This document shows, piece after piece, positions 1 to 12,000 of a stretch of DNA of 64,000 bases; within the stretch, counting starts at the first letter, position 1, and the number at the start of each line of letters is the position of its first letter. The DNA is taken from assembly GCA_013397695.1 (NCBI GenBank), contig VYZI01000284.1:418551-482550 (forward strand), written 5' to 3'. A model generated the notes under the pieces. The model did not search any database. It was given only the letters and a program-made list of their open reading frames with translations, and was not told the DNA's origin. A program made the translations under genes and the position numbers. The DNA comes from Centropus unirufus (Eukaryota > Chordata > Aves > Cuculiformes > Centropidae).

Positions 1-1264
1 TTTTAAAAGACATTTTAATCCTATTAACAGTAAATTATATTACCTATTGTGAAAGCAGACATGAAAGAAATATCTGAAGCATGCAGTTAATTATGATACC
101 AAGTGAAACATAATATTTATGCTCTCCTTGTGTAGCTGGAACAATTTTTCTTTCACTAACTGTGAGTCATCCGTTGATTGAAGTCTTTAAACTGATGATG
201 AGAGAGTTGGCTGGTACATCTGCCAGAGAGGTTTCATTGTATAGATAATTAATACTAAAAAAAATTTATCTGGATTTTACTCTTTTATATTCCCAGTTCT
301 CTATTTTTTAAACAAAATCTCCTCCTCCTCTTCCTCCAGCATATCTCTCTGTTTAGCAGTTATGTGCTAAAAAATATTAAGACTTCAAAGTCTCTGATAA
401 AGCTAGGGAATGATTTTACTGTACAAGGGTCTGAACCATGATTTCAGATCAAAGTTGCATTACCATGTTAGAACATCAGAAATCTTTGAATTCTGATTTT
501 TTGTATGGTCCAATTTAGCAAGTGGGCTCAGAATACAGTTTGCTTAATGACCTGAGTCTGGAGTCTCCCCCTCTCTCCAGGAGGAAAGTGTTCAGATAGC
601 CGATTCCTATTTCAATACCCATCTATTTTAAGAGGTTGTTTTCCTCCCATCGCCTTACTTACTTTTTTCACTTGTCCTTATTAGATGCTTGCAGTGGCTG
701 TTTAATTAGCAAGCTAAAGCAATCGTGTTTGATTCTTATAGCCTTGACTCTGTGTCCCAAACCAGCAGTGAAGTTGTACGTGGCAGAGCATCTTATGTAC
801 CTCACCCTCTTTATTTGCCAGTTTATTTGCTTGCTTTATCTTTCCTTACTTTTTCTAGTGGATTTCTCTCTTTTATTTTTTTGTTCATCCATTCGACTTC
901 TATTTTTTTTTTGCTTCCCCTTCTTCCCATAGGATGCCATTATTTTGCCAATTGCTTCTGAAAAGATTTACTTTGAAAGTCCATTGATAGAGCCCCATCT
1001 GAAAAGCTACAAGAAAACAGCCTGAAAGGTGTTCTATGAGGAGTACATCTGCTCTCCTCCCCCAGGAAAACTAATTCATCAGCTTTTTGAAACAGACTGT
1101 CTTCATTGTTTAGGAACTAAGAGATACGGTTTTTGTTTGTTAATATAGGTGCCCTAGATAGAAATCTCATCTACTGTTACAAGCAGGAGTCAACCCCCTG
1201 GCACTCATGACTTTGGTTAGGTTTTACATTCCTGCCTTCATAATTTTATGGTTTTCAGGTGTTT

Positions 1265-1286
1265 AAGATCCTGTTTTCAGGATCTT
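1265..1286. repeat. Perfect hairpin with a T4 loop
   Basis: aagatcctg and caggatctt are 9-bp perfect inverted arms around tttt. Flanks 'caggtgttt' and 'aaaacactg' pair imperfectly outside it, giving a longer broken stem of about 1,255-1,296. No gene is adjacent and the function is unknown. Confidence 0.5.
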
Positions 1287-3685
1287 GAAAACACTGTTTC
1301 TTCTTTTCCCCTCATAGCACTAGTTTTAAAAAATTCTTTATGCTGTGACTAATACTCTTATAATCTGGAGTTGCTTGCCATGCAAGTTCTTCTATTCAAT
1401 CATTTTAAAAAATAATTTTCTACGGCAACCTATGGGCCTCACTTAATCCTTTACTTCCTTGATGGTACATGCCCCAAACCTGCAGCCAAATATATCAACC
1501 TTAAGGTGTATTTCAAGCCTATGAAACCAATGATAGGGCAAAGAGCACGGTGTGGGTACTTTTCTCCTTTGCCTTTGAGCTCACTGGACCACAGCACCAA
1601 ACATGAGCCATACTGTAGGCCAATTTCAGCATTTCTTCCTTCCTTAGCTTATCACTAATGAGTCAGATATCGTCTGACTGCATTTTATATGTGGTTACAT
1701 ACATAATCACACAGCCTCCACAGAAAAAAAAGAGCCAGTTGCTAAAATGAAGTAAATTTCAAAAGATGCTATAAAAAAATCTGAATGTCTAATATCTTCA
1801 CACATTTCAAATTTTCCTAATGCATGACTTCACTCACCTTACCTAAACATTCACTTATAATTTTCCTCCATCATTCTCAACTCTGTAAGCTTTTAGGAAC
1901 ATTTGTCATAAATCAGATTTTCATTGTTTCTGGCTATCACCTCTTTACAGTGAAAAAGATGTTACGAGTTAAAAAGTAAGAAATGCAGTACGGTCCGAAG
2001 AGCACAGTTATAGAAAACACTATCAAACTAGAATATAAGGCCCCTGCAAATCCACTAATTTTATCTCTTTCATAGACTGCAAAAAGCTAGCAATAGTACA
2101 TGTGCAGAAGTACAAAAAAGGCAGCAGTAATACAGAAAATAAAAGACTCTCTAATCCCTATTAGCATTCTGCACTAAACAATGGGAGTAAACTCCCTGTT
2201 AAAATTTTGTTCTAGAAATTTACAATAGCCTCCTCTTCTTTCTGCTACCATGAGTTCTTTTGGTATCTTAGTTCATTTTGCCAGTGGAAGTGACAAGTGT
2301 CAACAGGTACACACAGGTATACTAAATGCATATGACACATATGAAGGACAACAGTGTGCTGCAAAATCCTCTCAACTTTTGCAGGTTTTGTGATTTCCTT
2401 TGAACAAAATCTGTAAAATCAGCTTTGATCCAAATAGCACCTTAAAGAAGTAATATTTTCTGTACTTGTCGAATTGTCATTTAATAGATGTTGTTGAAAA
2501 GTGTCAAGAAATTAGGTCATTATTTAGCTGTAGTGAATAGCATAACTTGAGTGATAAAATTCACATCTCATGACCCTGCAAGCACCCGCAGAAGAATGGC
2601 ACTCTAGCCAAAGGAGTTTCTCTGAAAATGGGCATTTGCAGCAGGAGCCAAAATGGTTCCCTCAATGTGTCGTTTCATAGCAGCCTTCCACATAGCTGTG
2701 GTTATCATATTCACCTAAGTTTGTGCTCCACTTCTGCCAGAGGAAGGCCCACACTCTGTCCGTGCAGCTTGTCTCCTAGTCAGTCCAGGATTCACCTGCA
2801 GCAGGCTATTTTTGCAAAAGCCTGTGCCAAAGGAGAGGCTTGAAAGCAGAGCTAGAAGCACAGACAGCCTGGCCCACACAGCCTGACCTGTCTCCTCCTG
2901 AACATCTATTGAATCTGATTGATCTAATGCCTCGCATCTGCCAAACTGTCATTCAAGCCAAAGGGGATTTGGATGAAGACAGGGGAAGCATTGTAAAAAT
3001 GAGTTTGTGCATTAGTTTACTGAGCAAGCTTTGAACTCCTAGGTACAGCAAAATTAGCTTATTGGAAAGGCTTTGCCTGTGACGAAACAGCTTTGCTAGA
3101 TGGGGGAACAAGAAGGGAAGGGGGGAAATGCTATTTGAGGAGTTAGTAGATTTCTTCCCTTGATTTGTGCTTGAAAGAAAAAAATACCCCAGCTGTCTGC
3201 TGCATTGTGTGAACATATACATGCATTTAAATTACTTATATCATTACTTACAGATGTAATTGTGAAATATGTTCTTTTTGCATTCAAAATTAGGAGCAGA
3301 ACAGATGGTGAAAACTCAGTTTAAGGCAATATGTCCATTAAAATAACCCATACTGTTTGTGTATGATAACAATAGCAGTCTTCAGCATAGCAGAGATTTT
3401 TAGTGGTACTAGATTGCGATAAAAATACAAATAGACTGTAGGACAAAATTCAGTAAGTTGAAGATTCACCCTGAAAAACTGTAACTAATTTCTCTTTGGT
3501 GACTATCAACAGATGAACTCACTCCTGTATCCTCCCTGCCTTTGCAATATTGAGTGCTTTGTACCAAATGTGAATAGTAAACTTCCTGAAGTTCATGGGC
3601 TGGCAAAGCCTTCTCCATATTTAATTCAAAAGGACTCACAAAAGTATACCAATTCCTCTGCCTGGACTATTTTTACCTAAAGAAG

Positions 3686-3740
3686 TTATATATTATAAAC
3701 CTATAAACATATCTATTTATATATTTTATATATACATATT
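3686..3740. repeat. AT-rich low-complexity stretch
   Basis: Mostly TATA, TTATA and ATATT runs, with no unit long enough to be called a satellite. Confidence 0.75.
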
Positions 3741-5025
3741 CTTGCTACTGGCAGGGCAGCTTCTTTATAGGAAAAGGAAAATGAAAGTGTCTAGCTAGGC
3801 TGATATATACTATGGCTTGTAGTCCCAATTATTCTTTCAGATTTCTATTGGGAGAACGTGATTTCATTAGCACTGAAGTTCCAATCAAGTGTTTTGAATT
3901 CACAACATTCAAAGAATTTTAAAGAAAAAAATTTTAAAAAGTCTTTTGAATTATTAATGTTATTTTTTAAAGAGATGTACTGATGCAATTTCATGAATGA
4001 GAGACAGCTCACCTACAGTGTGTCCTATCTCAAACAGGTTATCCAGAGCATTTTGAAAGATTTGAGTGCCATTTCTGCAAGCTCTTTTTTAGCAAAGGAG
4101 TAGCTAGCCTAGGGATGCTAGCATAGACACAGGGGCAGACCTGCTCTGAATAAGCAGGAAGACAATGTAGATACCAGCTTTTGCCTGGAAAGAAAGGTTC
4201 TGAAATACTGGAGGGGAAAGTGCCCACTCAGCCTTCATCCAAGGCATTGGCAAAAGTCTAACATGCATCAAGAACCAAAGCACCCATTCTGTTATACACA
4301 AGTTGCACCATAAACTGTGCAATGCTCAGCCCAACTGCTCTGGAGCTGGATGTAAGAGCTGCCAGCTCTATCTCCCACATGGAGAATGTGGGATGCCCTG
4401 GGCACCTTCATGGAGTTGTGCTCAAGAAAGAACTCAGGCTAGAAGCAAATGAATTTCAGCTTTTGTCTCTGGACAGCAGGTTTCTCAGCCTCCCAAAGAT
4501 GAAGAAAAGCTTGCGAATGTGTGCCATGTGCTCCTCAGAGACTCAAAAACATCAAGCTGTTAAGCTTATCATGTTGTTTCTGAAAAACCTCACAGTCTGT
4601 AGCCCTGCTGACTCTTTGCTAACGCTGACTATAGCAACCAATTTTTGCTCTTGAAGAGTACTTTTTCTAAGGTCAATCAGTCAAATCTCAATTTAGAAAA
4701 AAATTTAAAAGTGCATTATGTTTTGAACTGAATCACTTAGAAGTAAAGCACCAGTAAACTATTCCATTCTCTTCAGTTGCTTGTGATCCAGCACAATAAA
4801 AACAGAAAAAATATTATAAGAGTCATGAGTCCTGTGTTGTGCCACAAAACCTGACACACCCTGCGTCATTTTGAATAAGAGATTTCCAGTTCTGCTTTGT
4901 TCACTTGCACATGGTAAAGTAGTTAACAGGAACATTTATCCTTTTCCCTTATCCCATCAGTCCTGACATTTCAAGCTATGATTCCCAGTACACTGAATAT
5001 ATATGTTTTTTGGTTCATCCATGCC

Positions 5026-5040
5026 AAAAAAAAAAAAAAA
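5026..5040 (+). repeat. A15 homopolymer
   Basis: Fifteen consecutive A after 'ccatgcc'. The sequence upstream carries no recognisable retroposed gene, and no AATAAA lies just before the run, so it is not evidence for a processed pseudogene. Confidence 0.85.
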
Positions 5041-7151
5041 GTGCTACTTAAGTTCTAACTTTTCAAGAAATAATGACAGTTTGTGAGAAGTTTCAAGAAA
5101 GACCAGATTTGGCTTCTGCACTTGTACAGCACTGAACACAACAAGAATCATACCTCTAACGCATTATATTAAACAAGGATTAAAATGCTGTGTCTTCACG
5201 TTGCATACACAGAAAGGAGAATTTACTCCAAGCAAGACAGAGGTAGGAGCTCTTGGTCAATCTGCTCAATATAGTATCTACTTGAATTTGTTAAAATGTA
5301 TTTATCAGTGGGGCACTGTGCCTTTAAACCCTACACATAAATATCCTGCTCTTTTAAGGGTTTATCTCCCAGGGGCTGCTAGAAGAGGTGGGAATAGAAT
5401 GATTATAAGAGAAGATTGAAAGGACTTGACATGGTTTCATGTATTCATTTAAACATATAAAAAATCATGTTAAAGAGTATAAGGTGGTCATTAGATTTAA
5501 TCTGCAAAAGAGAATCAGAATTAATAATGCAAGAAACAAAGTTTTAAAACGGTACTCCAAATGTGTGCGTGGGGACAGGGAGGAATGACTGAGTTCAAAG
5601 GTGAAACTTGATGAACTATATGAAGGAAGAGAAGTACTTCTGGGATGCATGAGGTTCTTGTATCACTGTTACATTTACTTACAGAATGTAAGCTTTCCAT
5701 TGCGTTATTTTTAAGGGCTGAAGAGATTTTTCTGAGCACTGCTTCTAAGCATGCCTTCTCCACTTTATTTCATTTCACATTCCTCTTATCTGAGATAGGT
5801 TCTGATTAATAGCCAAATATTATCTGGCTAAGGTAAAATCAGTCAATGTGCCACCATCTACACCTTTGTTTCTCTTCCTACTTTCAAGTACCACTTGTAG
5901 GTTTTGCCCATTTGGGCCCTTTGTACAAAATGTCTGAGGCTGTTATAGAAGGAGAAGGGGGAGGATACTTCATCACTTCTGAACTTAATATTTGTACTAA
6001 CACCAGATTTAACTACCTTCATGATCTTTTCAGCCCTCTGTTCTAACTGCTTTATTGCCAAGGTCTCGCAGACTTTGCTGTGAAGTTGATCTAGAGGGCT
6101 GATGGAAGACACTTCAGTGCAGCTCTCCTTAAATTTCCATCTCCTTCAAGAACACTAAGACTCCTGCTATGTAATCTATGCGTTTCAGGTTATGGTCTGT
6201 ATTTTCTTAACCTTCTAGATCCAAACGACACTCAGAGGAAAGTATTTGACTTCTCTGAATTCTCTTGAATACTTTTTAAGAAGCAGCATTATTAATGTTT
6301 CTAAAACTGCCAGTAACTCTTCTGAAATAGATATAATTACTAGGGGGCACAAATAGAGCAGAGCAGTCTCCACCTGTCAAGTTGGACAAGACAAATCAAA
6401 TGCTTTATAGCTGTAGCAGAATCCTCCACTGATCTCAGAACATTTTTTAATAAAGCTAGGATCAAAAGAAAGATTCATTTATTCAAGAAAGAGTTAACAT
6501 GGTGTAAATAGGAAATGCTGCTAGTAATAATGAAATGGTCAGTGTTTGGCATAAAGCAGTTTTCAAGATACAAAAGGTGTGCCACCTCCTTTTTCTAATT
6601 GTTTAAAAATGTTGTTGTTTACTATGTTACAATTCATCATTAAGAAACAGAAAAAATAAGTCCAATGGAGAACTTGTACAAGCTGTGGATTCACTTGCTT
6701 ATTAGGTGACTCCTGATAATCAGAGGCGTGTGCATCCATATGCTACTGTTATTAACTTTCAGAAACACTTTTTTTGTTAAATGGATATAGCAACCTTTAA
6801 TTAGGATTTGGGGTTTGGTTCTGCGATTGCTATACACCTGCTTATTCAAAACAGATGTTTTATCTGCAGTGCAGTTTCACTCATAATATGTTATGACGGC
6901 AATAGCAGGTTGCTAACAAAATACAAAGGAAAGGCAATATCTACTCACTGTGTTCTCTTATATGAGGTTAATAAAGTTGACTGATTAAGAATATCAGTTT
7001 GCTTTTACCAACATCTGACTATGTTAGCATGCCACATTATAATCTATGTGAATGTATCTTTCAATGTTCTGTCACTGAGACTCTAATTCAGTTTTACTCA
7101 GCAAACAATTATAAAATGGCTTGGCCTTTACATTGCACTTCATTTTTGCAG

Positions 7152-7298
7152 TGTTTCATGCATCATCAGCTAGCAGTGCATTACATGTCTCCATCTCCGT
7201 TTTACTCACAAAAGAAGCTGAAGCACAGTCCAGCACTGAAGCAACGCACTAGCTCGGCCAGCCTCATATCAATAGCAACACAAACAGAGACACAGTGA
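7152..7298 (+). CDS. Candidate terminal coding exon, unrecognised
   Basis: A pyrimidine-rich stretch ending 'cacttcatttttgcag' at 7,151 looks like a splice acceptor. The following frame is open to a TGA at 7,296-7,298 and ends ...HSPALKQRTSSASLISIATQ followed by TETQ. The stretch has more CpG (caacgcactagctcggcc) than its surroundings, and the basic, serine-rich tail with an RTSS-type phosphosite is protein-like. No family is recognised and no upstream exon was identified. It could equally be a conserved noncoding element that happens to be open. Confidence 0.18.
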   Translation, partial: CFMHHQLAVHYMSPSPFYSQKKLKHSPALKQRTSSASLISIATQTETQ

Positions 7299-8956
7299 GG
7301 TTTTCAAAGCCTTGCCCTTCTTGTAAGGCAATTCCTTCCCTGGGCATGCTCAGTAAATCCTACAGCTAAAGGACTAGATTGAAATGCCTAGAGATGTTAA
7401 AGGGAAGGATTCTGGGCTCAGACCCAGTACCTGGGAGGGAAGATTTCCAGAATTTCTTGCTCTGACTTTGTTACAGGCTTAGAAGGTAGAAAATGTTTCT
7501 GATGCACAAAGAATGATTAATTTCCCTTCAGATTTTGACTAGAATTTGCTTACAAAGTGCAATCAATATTCTTTGTTAGTTGAGGGTACCAGTTAGTCAC
7601 TGAGTGGCCTGGAGAAGCCCAGAGTTGTCTTGATATGCGTGTTTGTCCCAAAGTGTCTACTGGGAGGGCTGTCCTGCCATCATGACTAGACCACCTGGGC
7701 AACCTGTGTTCCTTCTTTGTCAGGGAGATGCAAGAAGGAGAGGTGTCAGCAGAAGGGAGGAGAACAGTGCTGATGCTGCCCTGTGTCAACAGTGAGGCCA
7801 TGCTGAGGACTGATGCTTCACAAAACAGACATTAGCACGCCTTTCTTTGTTTCAGCCTTGCAGTAGTTAAGCAGATTGTTGAAATGTCTTCTCTGTCAAG
7901 GTGTAAAATTGTCATGTTGAAGACAAATGTAACATGTCAATTTATTTTATAAAACTACTGTGTAGTTTTCTAATGTGATATAGGTGTTAAGTAACACAAG
8001 AAGAAAAGCATTACTATAGCACAAAGATACAAATTTTCCGCCATATTAGTACTTTCTATGTTATAATAAAAAAGCATATTGCAGCTGAGAAGTGTGTATC
8101 AAATGTGTAAACCTTGAGCTTTAGTTTTATCCAGTCTGCAAAATTTGTTTCAATCTGATCTTTTTCTGTATTTTATTTTCTGCCATTCAGCACAATTATT
8201 CAGCACTCTCTAGCTGGTCCATTGACTTTGATAGCATGGCTTCATCTTTGCAAAGAAGCGAGCAAGGGTTACAGTTGGACTAGCTTTGTTATCATATTTT
8301 AAACTGTTTTTAGCGTAAAAAATTAAAGTAGCTGTAGCCAAATTAATACAATTCTCTGCTTTTCCTTCTTGTTTTTTGTTTATTTTTTATGACTTTTCCT
8401 TTGTACAGTGAGGCTGTAGAATAATTATGTATTGTCTCATTCTCTGAATAGTAGCTTCTTCATGCAAGAAAGTTGATCTGATCTGACATACAGTGAAGTC
8501 TTTTTCTTGGCTCGAGTTTTCTGATAGGCTACAAGAATTTGTAGATCCACTTTGCCTTTTGGACTTAGAGGTGTAGAAAGTAAGGCACCTGTTTAAGTAA
8601 CTGGCTAAATCAGGGCCACAGTGAACTGAAACATCAAAAAATTATGTAAATACAGGTCTATATCTTAGCAGAACGAACACACTGAGTGCATAACTGAACA
8701 AAGAATGTACTGAGAAAATCTCATCTCTTTTTGTGTCTGCTTTTGGAATATCTTTGACCACATACTGAACACTTATTTATTTGTTTGTTTGTTTATTATT
8801 TTAATACAGTCAGTGACTACCTTTAACAGATTTATTTTTATTCTCTGGTTTGATTGTTTAACATTAGAGATTTATTGCTTGATGGGATACCTCTTGAAAG
8901 GACTGGAGGGATTCCCCTTGGCTTCAAAGGACAATGAATTGTGCCCAGAGCTCTGG
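7299..8956. other. Unique noncoding-type DNA
   Basis: Nothing recognisable apart from the short TTTA/TTTG run at 8,773. An 83-codon minus frame at 7,550-7,801 has no domain. Confidence 0.5.
8773..8798 (+). repeat. (TTTA/TTTG)n microsatellite
   Basis: A short compound tetranucleotide run: two TTTA-type, three TTTG-type, then TTTA again. Confidence 0.85.
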
Positions 8957-9090
8957 TACAGCAAAGCATTTGGACACGTGTTTAAACATTGATGCTTTCA
9001 GTGGGAGTTGAGCACATGTTTAAGATAAAGCATGTGCTATGGGCTTTGTTGCATAGGAAAGCACTTCAGCACATTCTTAAACGCTTTGCA
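8957..9090. mobile_element. Old palindromic MITE-like element (copy 1)
   Basis: The left arm 'cagcaaagcatttggacacg' with 'tgtttaaa' is mirrored by the right arm 'taaagcatgtgctatgggct' with 'ttgttgca' (9,026-9,053). The middle contains 'tttcagtgggagttgagcac'. This agrees with a reptile/bird palindromic repeat whose consensus I remember as 'cagcaaagcacttaagcac...', 'cttcagtgggactactcaca' and 'gtgcttaagtgctttgctg'. A partial second right arm (aaagcacttcagcacattct, then taaacgctttgca) follows at 9,055-9,090. It is non-autonomous, with no coding capacity. Confidence 0.5.
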
Positions 9091-12000
9091 GAACTGGCAC
9101 TATTGCAACCTCTGCTGTTAGTTACATTTTTTATTTTTATGAGGAAAAAAAGCAATAGAAGAAGTTACTGTTAGTTTATGGTAAAAATATATTTAGTTTT
9201 GAAACAGTAGATGCACCTCTAGTTTGTTGGGGGTTTTTTTGTAATAAAGTTTGCATGCACTGTGGTCTATTTTTGAAAAGCAGAATTTAACCCTGTCTTA
9301 ATAGGAATAGATTTTTCCTGTCCTTTTCCAGCAGTTTTAGTTTGGCATTTAAGGTGTTATTAACGTGTACATTTGAGAGAGCCTGTGGCCCTCAGTAGTT
9401 CTCTATTATGAAATGCCCTTTTTATTGTATAACAACTTCTGCCTCCTATTCACCACCCACTTTTAGTGGTCTCCCTGTTACAACTTCAAATACTTTTTGG
9501 GGAGTGAAGAAGGAAAAAGTATGTTCAAAGAAATTTCACTCTTTCAAATCGTGTGCGTTTTTATTAAGATTCTTTAGCTCCCCATTCTCACACACTTTTT
9601 CTTATGAAAGTGAGAAGAATGTGTCTCTCCCAACTATTTATACTTCATTAGAACTAAAAAACAAAGCTTTAAGGGTCAGGAAATACAAGAAGCTAAGGCT
9701 TAAAATTTTGTTTCCTTTTTCCCCCTTGGAGAACTGAGTCTTTACCATCTGAGATGAATATATTACATATTGGGAAACTCATTGGCAGACAGGAGCTACC
9801 TAGAGTGCCCATGAATCCCAGGCTCGAGAAGCTCATGTTGTTTTCACAAATGAAGTACATAAAAAGAAAGCTTAATCTAGGAAACAGCGTTGGTCATGTT
9901 CTCCACTCACAAAATCTTTGACAGAAAGCCTGTGGAGTTCAGAAGAGCAGACTTGTACTGTTCACAGATGAGCTTTGTCCTTCAACTTCATTGAAGGGAA
10001 TAGTGAAAATATTAAACAAGTTCCAAACTGGCTTGGGTGCATTTAACATTTTTAACTATGCTGATGTTGCAAATAAGATAACAATGATATTAACCAAACT
10101 TATAATGCATTTATTGTGTAACTCAAACACATGGCTGCAATTCCTATTGACATATCCAACCTAAATGTGATTGCTGTGCAGTGTGATGGAGTTAGAGCTT
10201 GCCCAGCTTGCCCAGCATTCTGGCTAAAGACTGGCATGGTCCCAGCTGAGAAATCACTATGCCTCTGTCAGTAGCTCAGTTAACTTATTAAGAAGCTGGC
10301 TTGGATATAATTTCCCCAAATACAACTACAGATTTAGATTTCAGAAGCGCATAACCTTGAGAACACCCACACACAAAGTCACAGTACTTTAATGACACTG
10401 ATAACAAAAAACTTTAACTTACATCAGACCTAAAGACTAAAAAAGGATAGAGAGATAATGATAGTCCAAAGCTAAACATGTTACGATAAGATTCCCCAAA
10501 AAGCTAAGGACTAGGAAAGACAGGACACCACACAGGTATCCTCAGGTTTGCAGCTATTTCCAGCTTTGACTTTATGGAATATTTCTTCAACACATGACAT
10601 TTTGTTAAAAAAAGCTCATTTTTTTTGTTATTGTTCCTCCACGAAACTTCAGGGCCTCTTGCTGTTTCATCAATAAAATGCAAAGACAGCACCATTTTTT
10701 ACCAAATTAAAAAATATTAATAAGCAGATATACTTTTAAAAAGTTACGAAAATGTGATATTACTTAAATTGCCTTTTTATTTTTCTATCTCTAATTTTCA
10801 CTCTGTCTCAGATGGCCTGAAACTTTTTTGCCTAGATGACTAAATAACATCTCTAGAAACACTACCTGATCCAAATTACACGTTTCCCAGCTAGCAAAGA
10901 GCCCAGTACTGGGGAGCTGTCTGCATGCCCTTGATGTCCTGACAGTGTTTTAGGAGCTGGCTGCACCTCCCTTAAGTCCTAACAGCATCTCCATTCCATT
11001 TTACAGCAGGTGGGTTTCGCTCTCTGCATACTGTAGTACGGTAAACATGATCCTGTGCCATCTTCCGAATATCAGGTTACTTTCTGCACAGTGTGAACAA
11101 TCTCTGACACCATCACTGGTAAGGATTCCTTTTTCTCCTTCTGTGTTGAAAGCATTGCTGGTTTAGACTTGAGACAGAAGATACTCTCAGTAAAAAATTT
11201 TGAAGACAAAATAAATAAAAAAGAAAAAGTAGAAAGGAGTCAAACAGGCAATTATTTGTAATTGAAAAAACTATTGATTTTCCTTTTGATACATAGTCTA
11301 AATTATCCCTCAAGAAAAGTAGTAATGCATCTTTAAACAGATTTATTGGTTCTGCTGTAGAAAAAAAAAAAAGTGGCTTATTTAACTTCACTTCCATCAC
11401 ATTTTTCTGGTTTCACTTGATACAGAGATAGAACAGAAATGTAGGCAGTGAAGAGAATGTTTCACTTGGGGATCAAAAAAGTTTCAGGCCCTGGAGGGCT
11501 CTCGGACTCTTCCATTGCTTTCATTTTTTTCTCTCACCTTCCAGTTTGCAGGTCTCCAGCTCCCCATCCCATCTGTCCATTTGTCCTAAGAAGCAGCCGG
11601 CTCTGCTCTGCCCCTCCAAACTCAGCCCTCAATGGAAGGCAACATTTGTGCCTGCACAGGAGTGCCAACACAAGACACGCACACATTTTCTACTTGAACA
11701 CGTCTAGGATGCACACAGAACTGAAGGCAAAAACGTCCTTCAAATCAAATCCAAGATTACAGCATTGGAGTAAAACAATGCATTGTCAGGACCTCTTACT
11801 GGCACCGGTCTACCAACCTGCTGCTTCTGCAAGTTTGTTTTCTTTTCCTGGCATTCCTAATAGTTCTGTAAAGGTAGTCTATAAACTAATCTTTTGCCAA
11901 AGGGAAGTCGAAGGCAGAATTATAGTGTGTTACAGCATAAAAAAACCTGCAAAATGGCTATGATTTTTTTCCAAAGTATAACCATATGTCTGGCTGGCTA

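Larger units (their letters stand above)
1..7151. other. Unique noncoding-type DNA
   Basis: No gene, RNA gene or recognisable transposon was seen. Frames of up to 110 codons (4,322-4,654 +) lack domains and coding texture. Short items within it are listed separately (hairpin at 1,265, AT-rich run at 3,686, A15 at 5,026). Confidence 0.55.

Noticed and set aside
5026..5040. A15 run as the tail of a processed pseudogene
   Set aside because: No coding relic or polyadenylation signal precedes it and no flanking duplication was seen.
5858..6112. 84-codon minus frame with a coiled-coil-like start
   Set aside because: No homology recognised, no splice or start context, and another frame is open across it on the plus strand.
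11448..11963. 171-codon plus frame
   Set aside because: No domain, mixed low-quality composition, no splice structure. Length is explained by low stop density in C-rich sequence.
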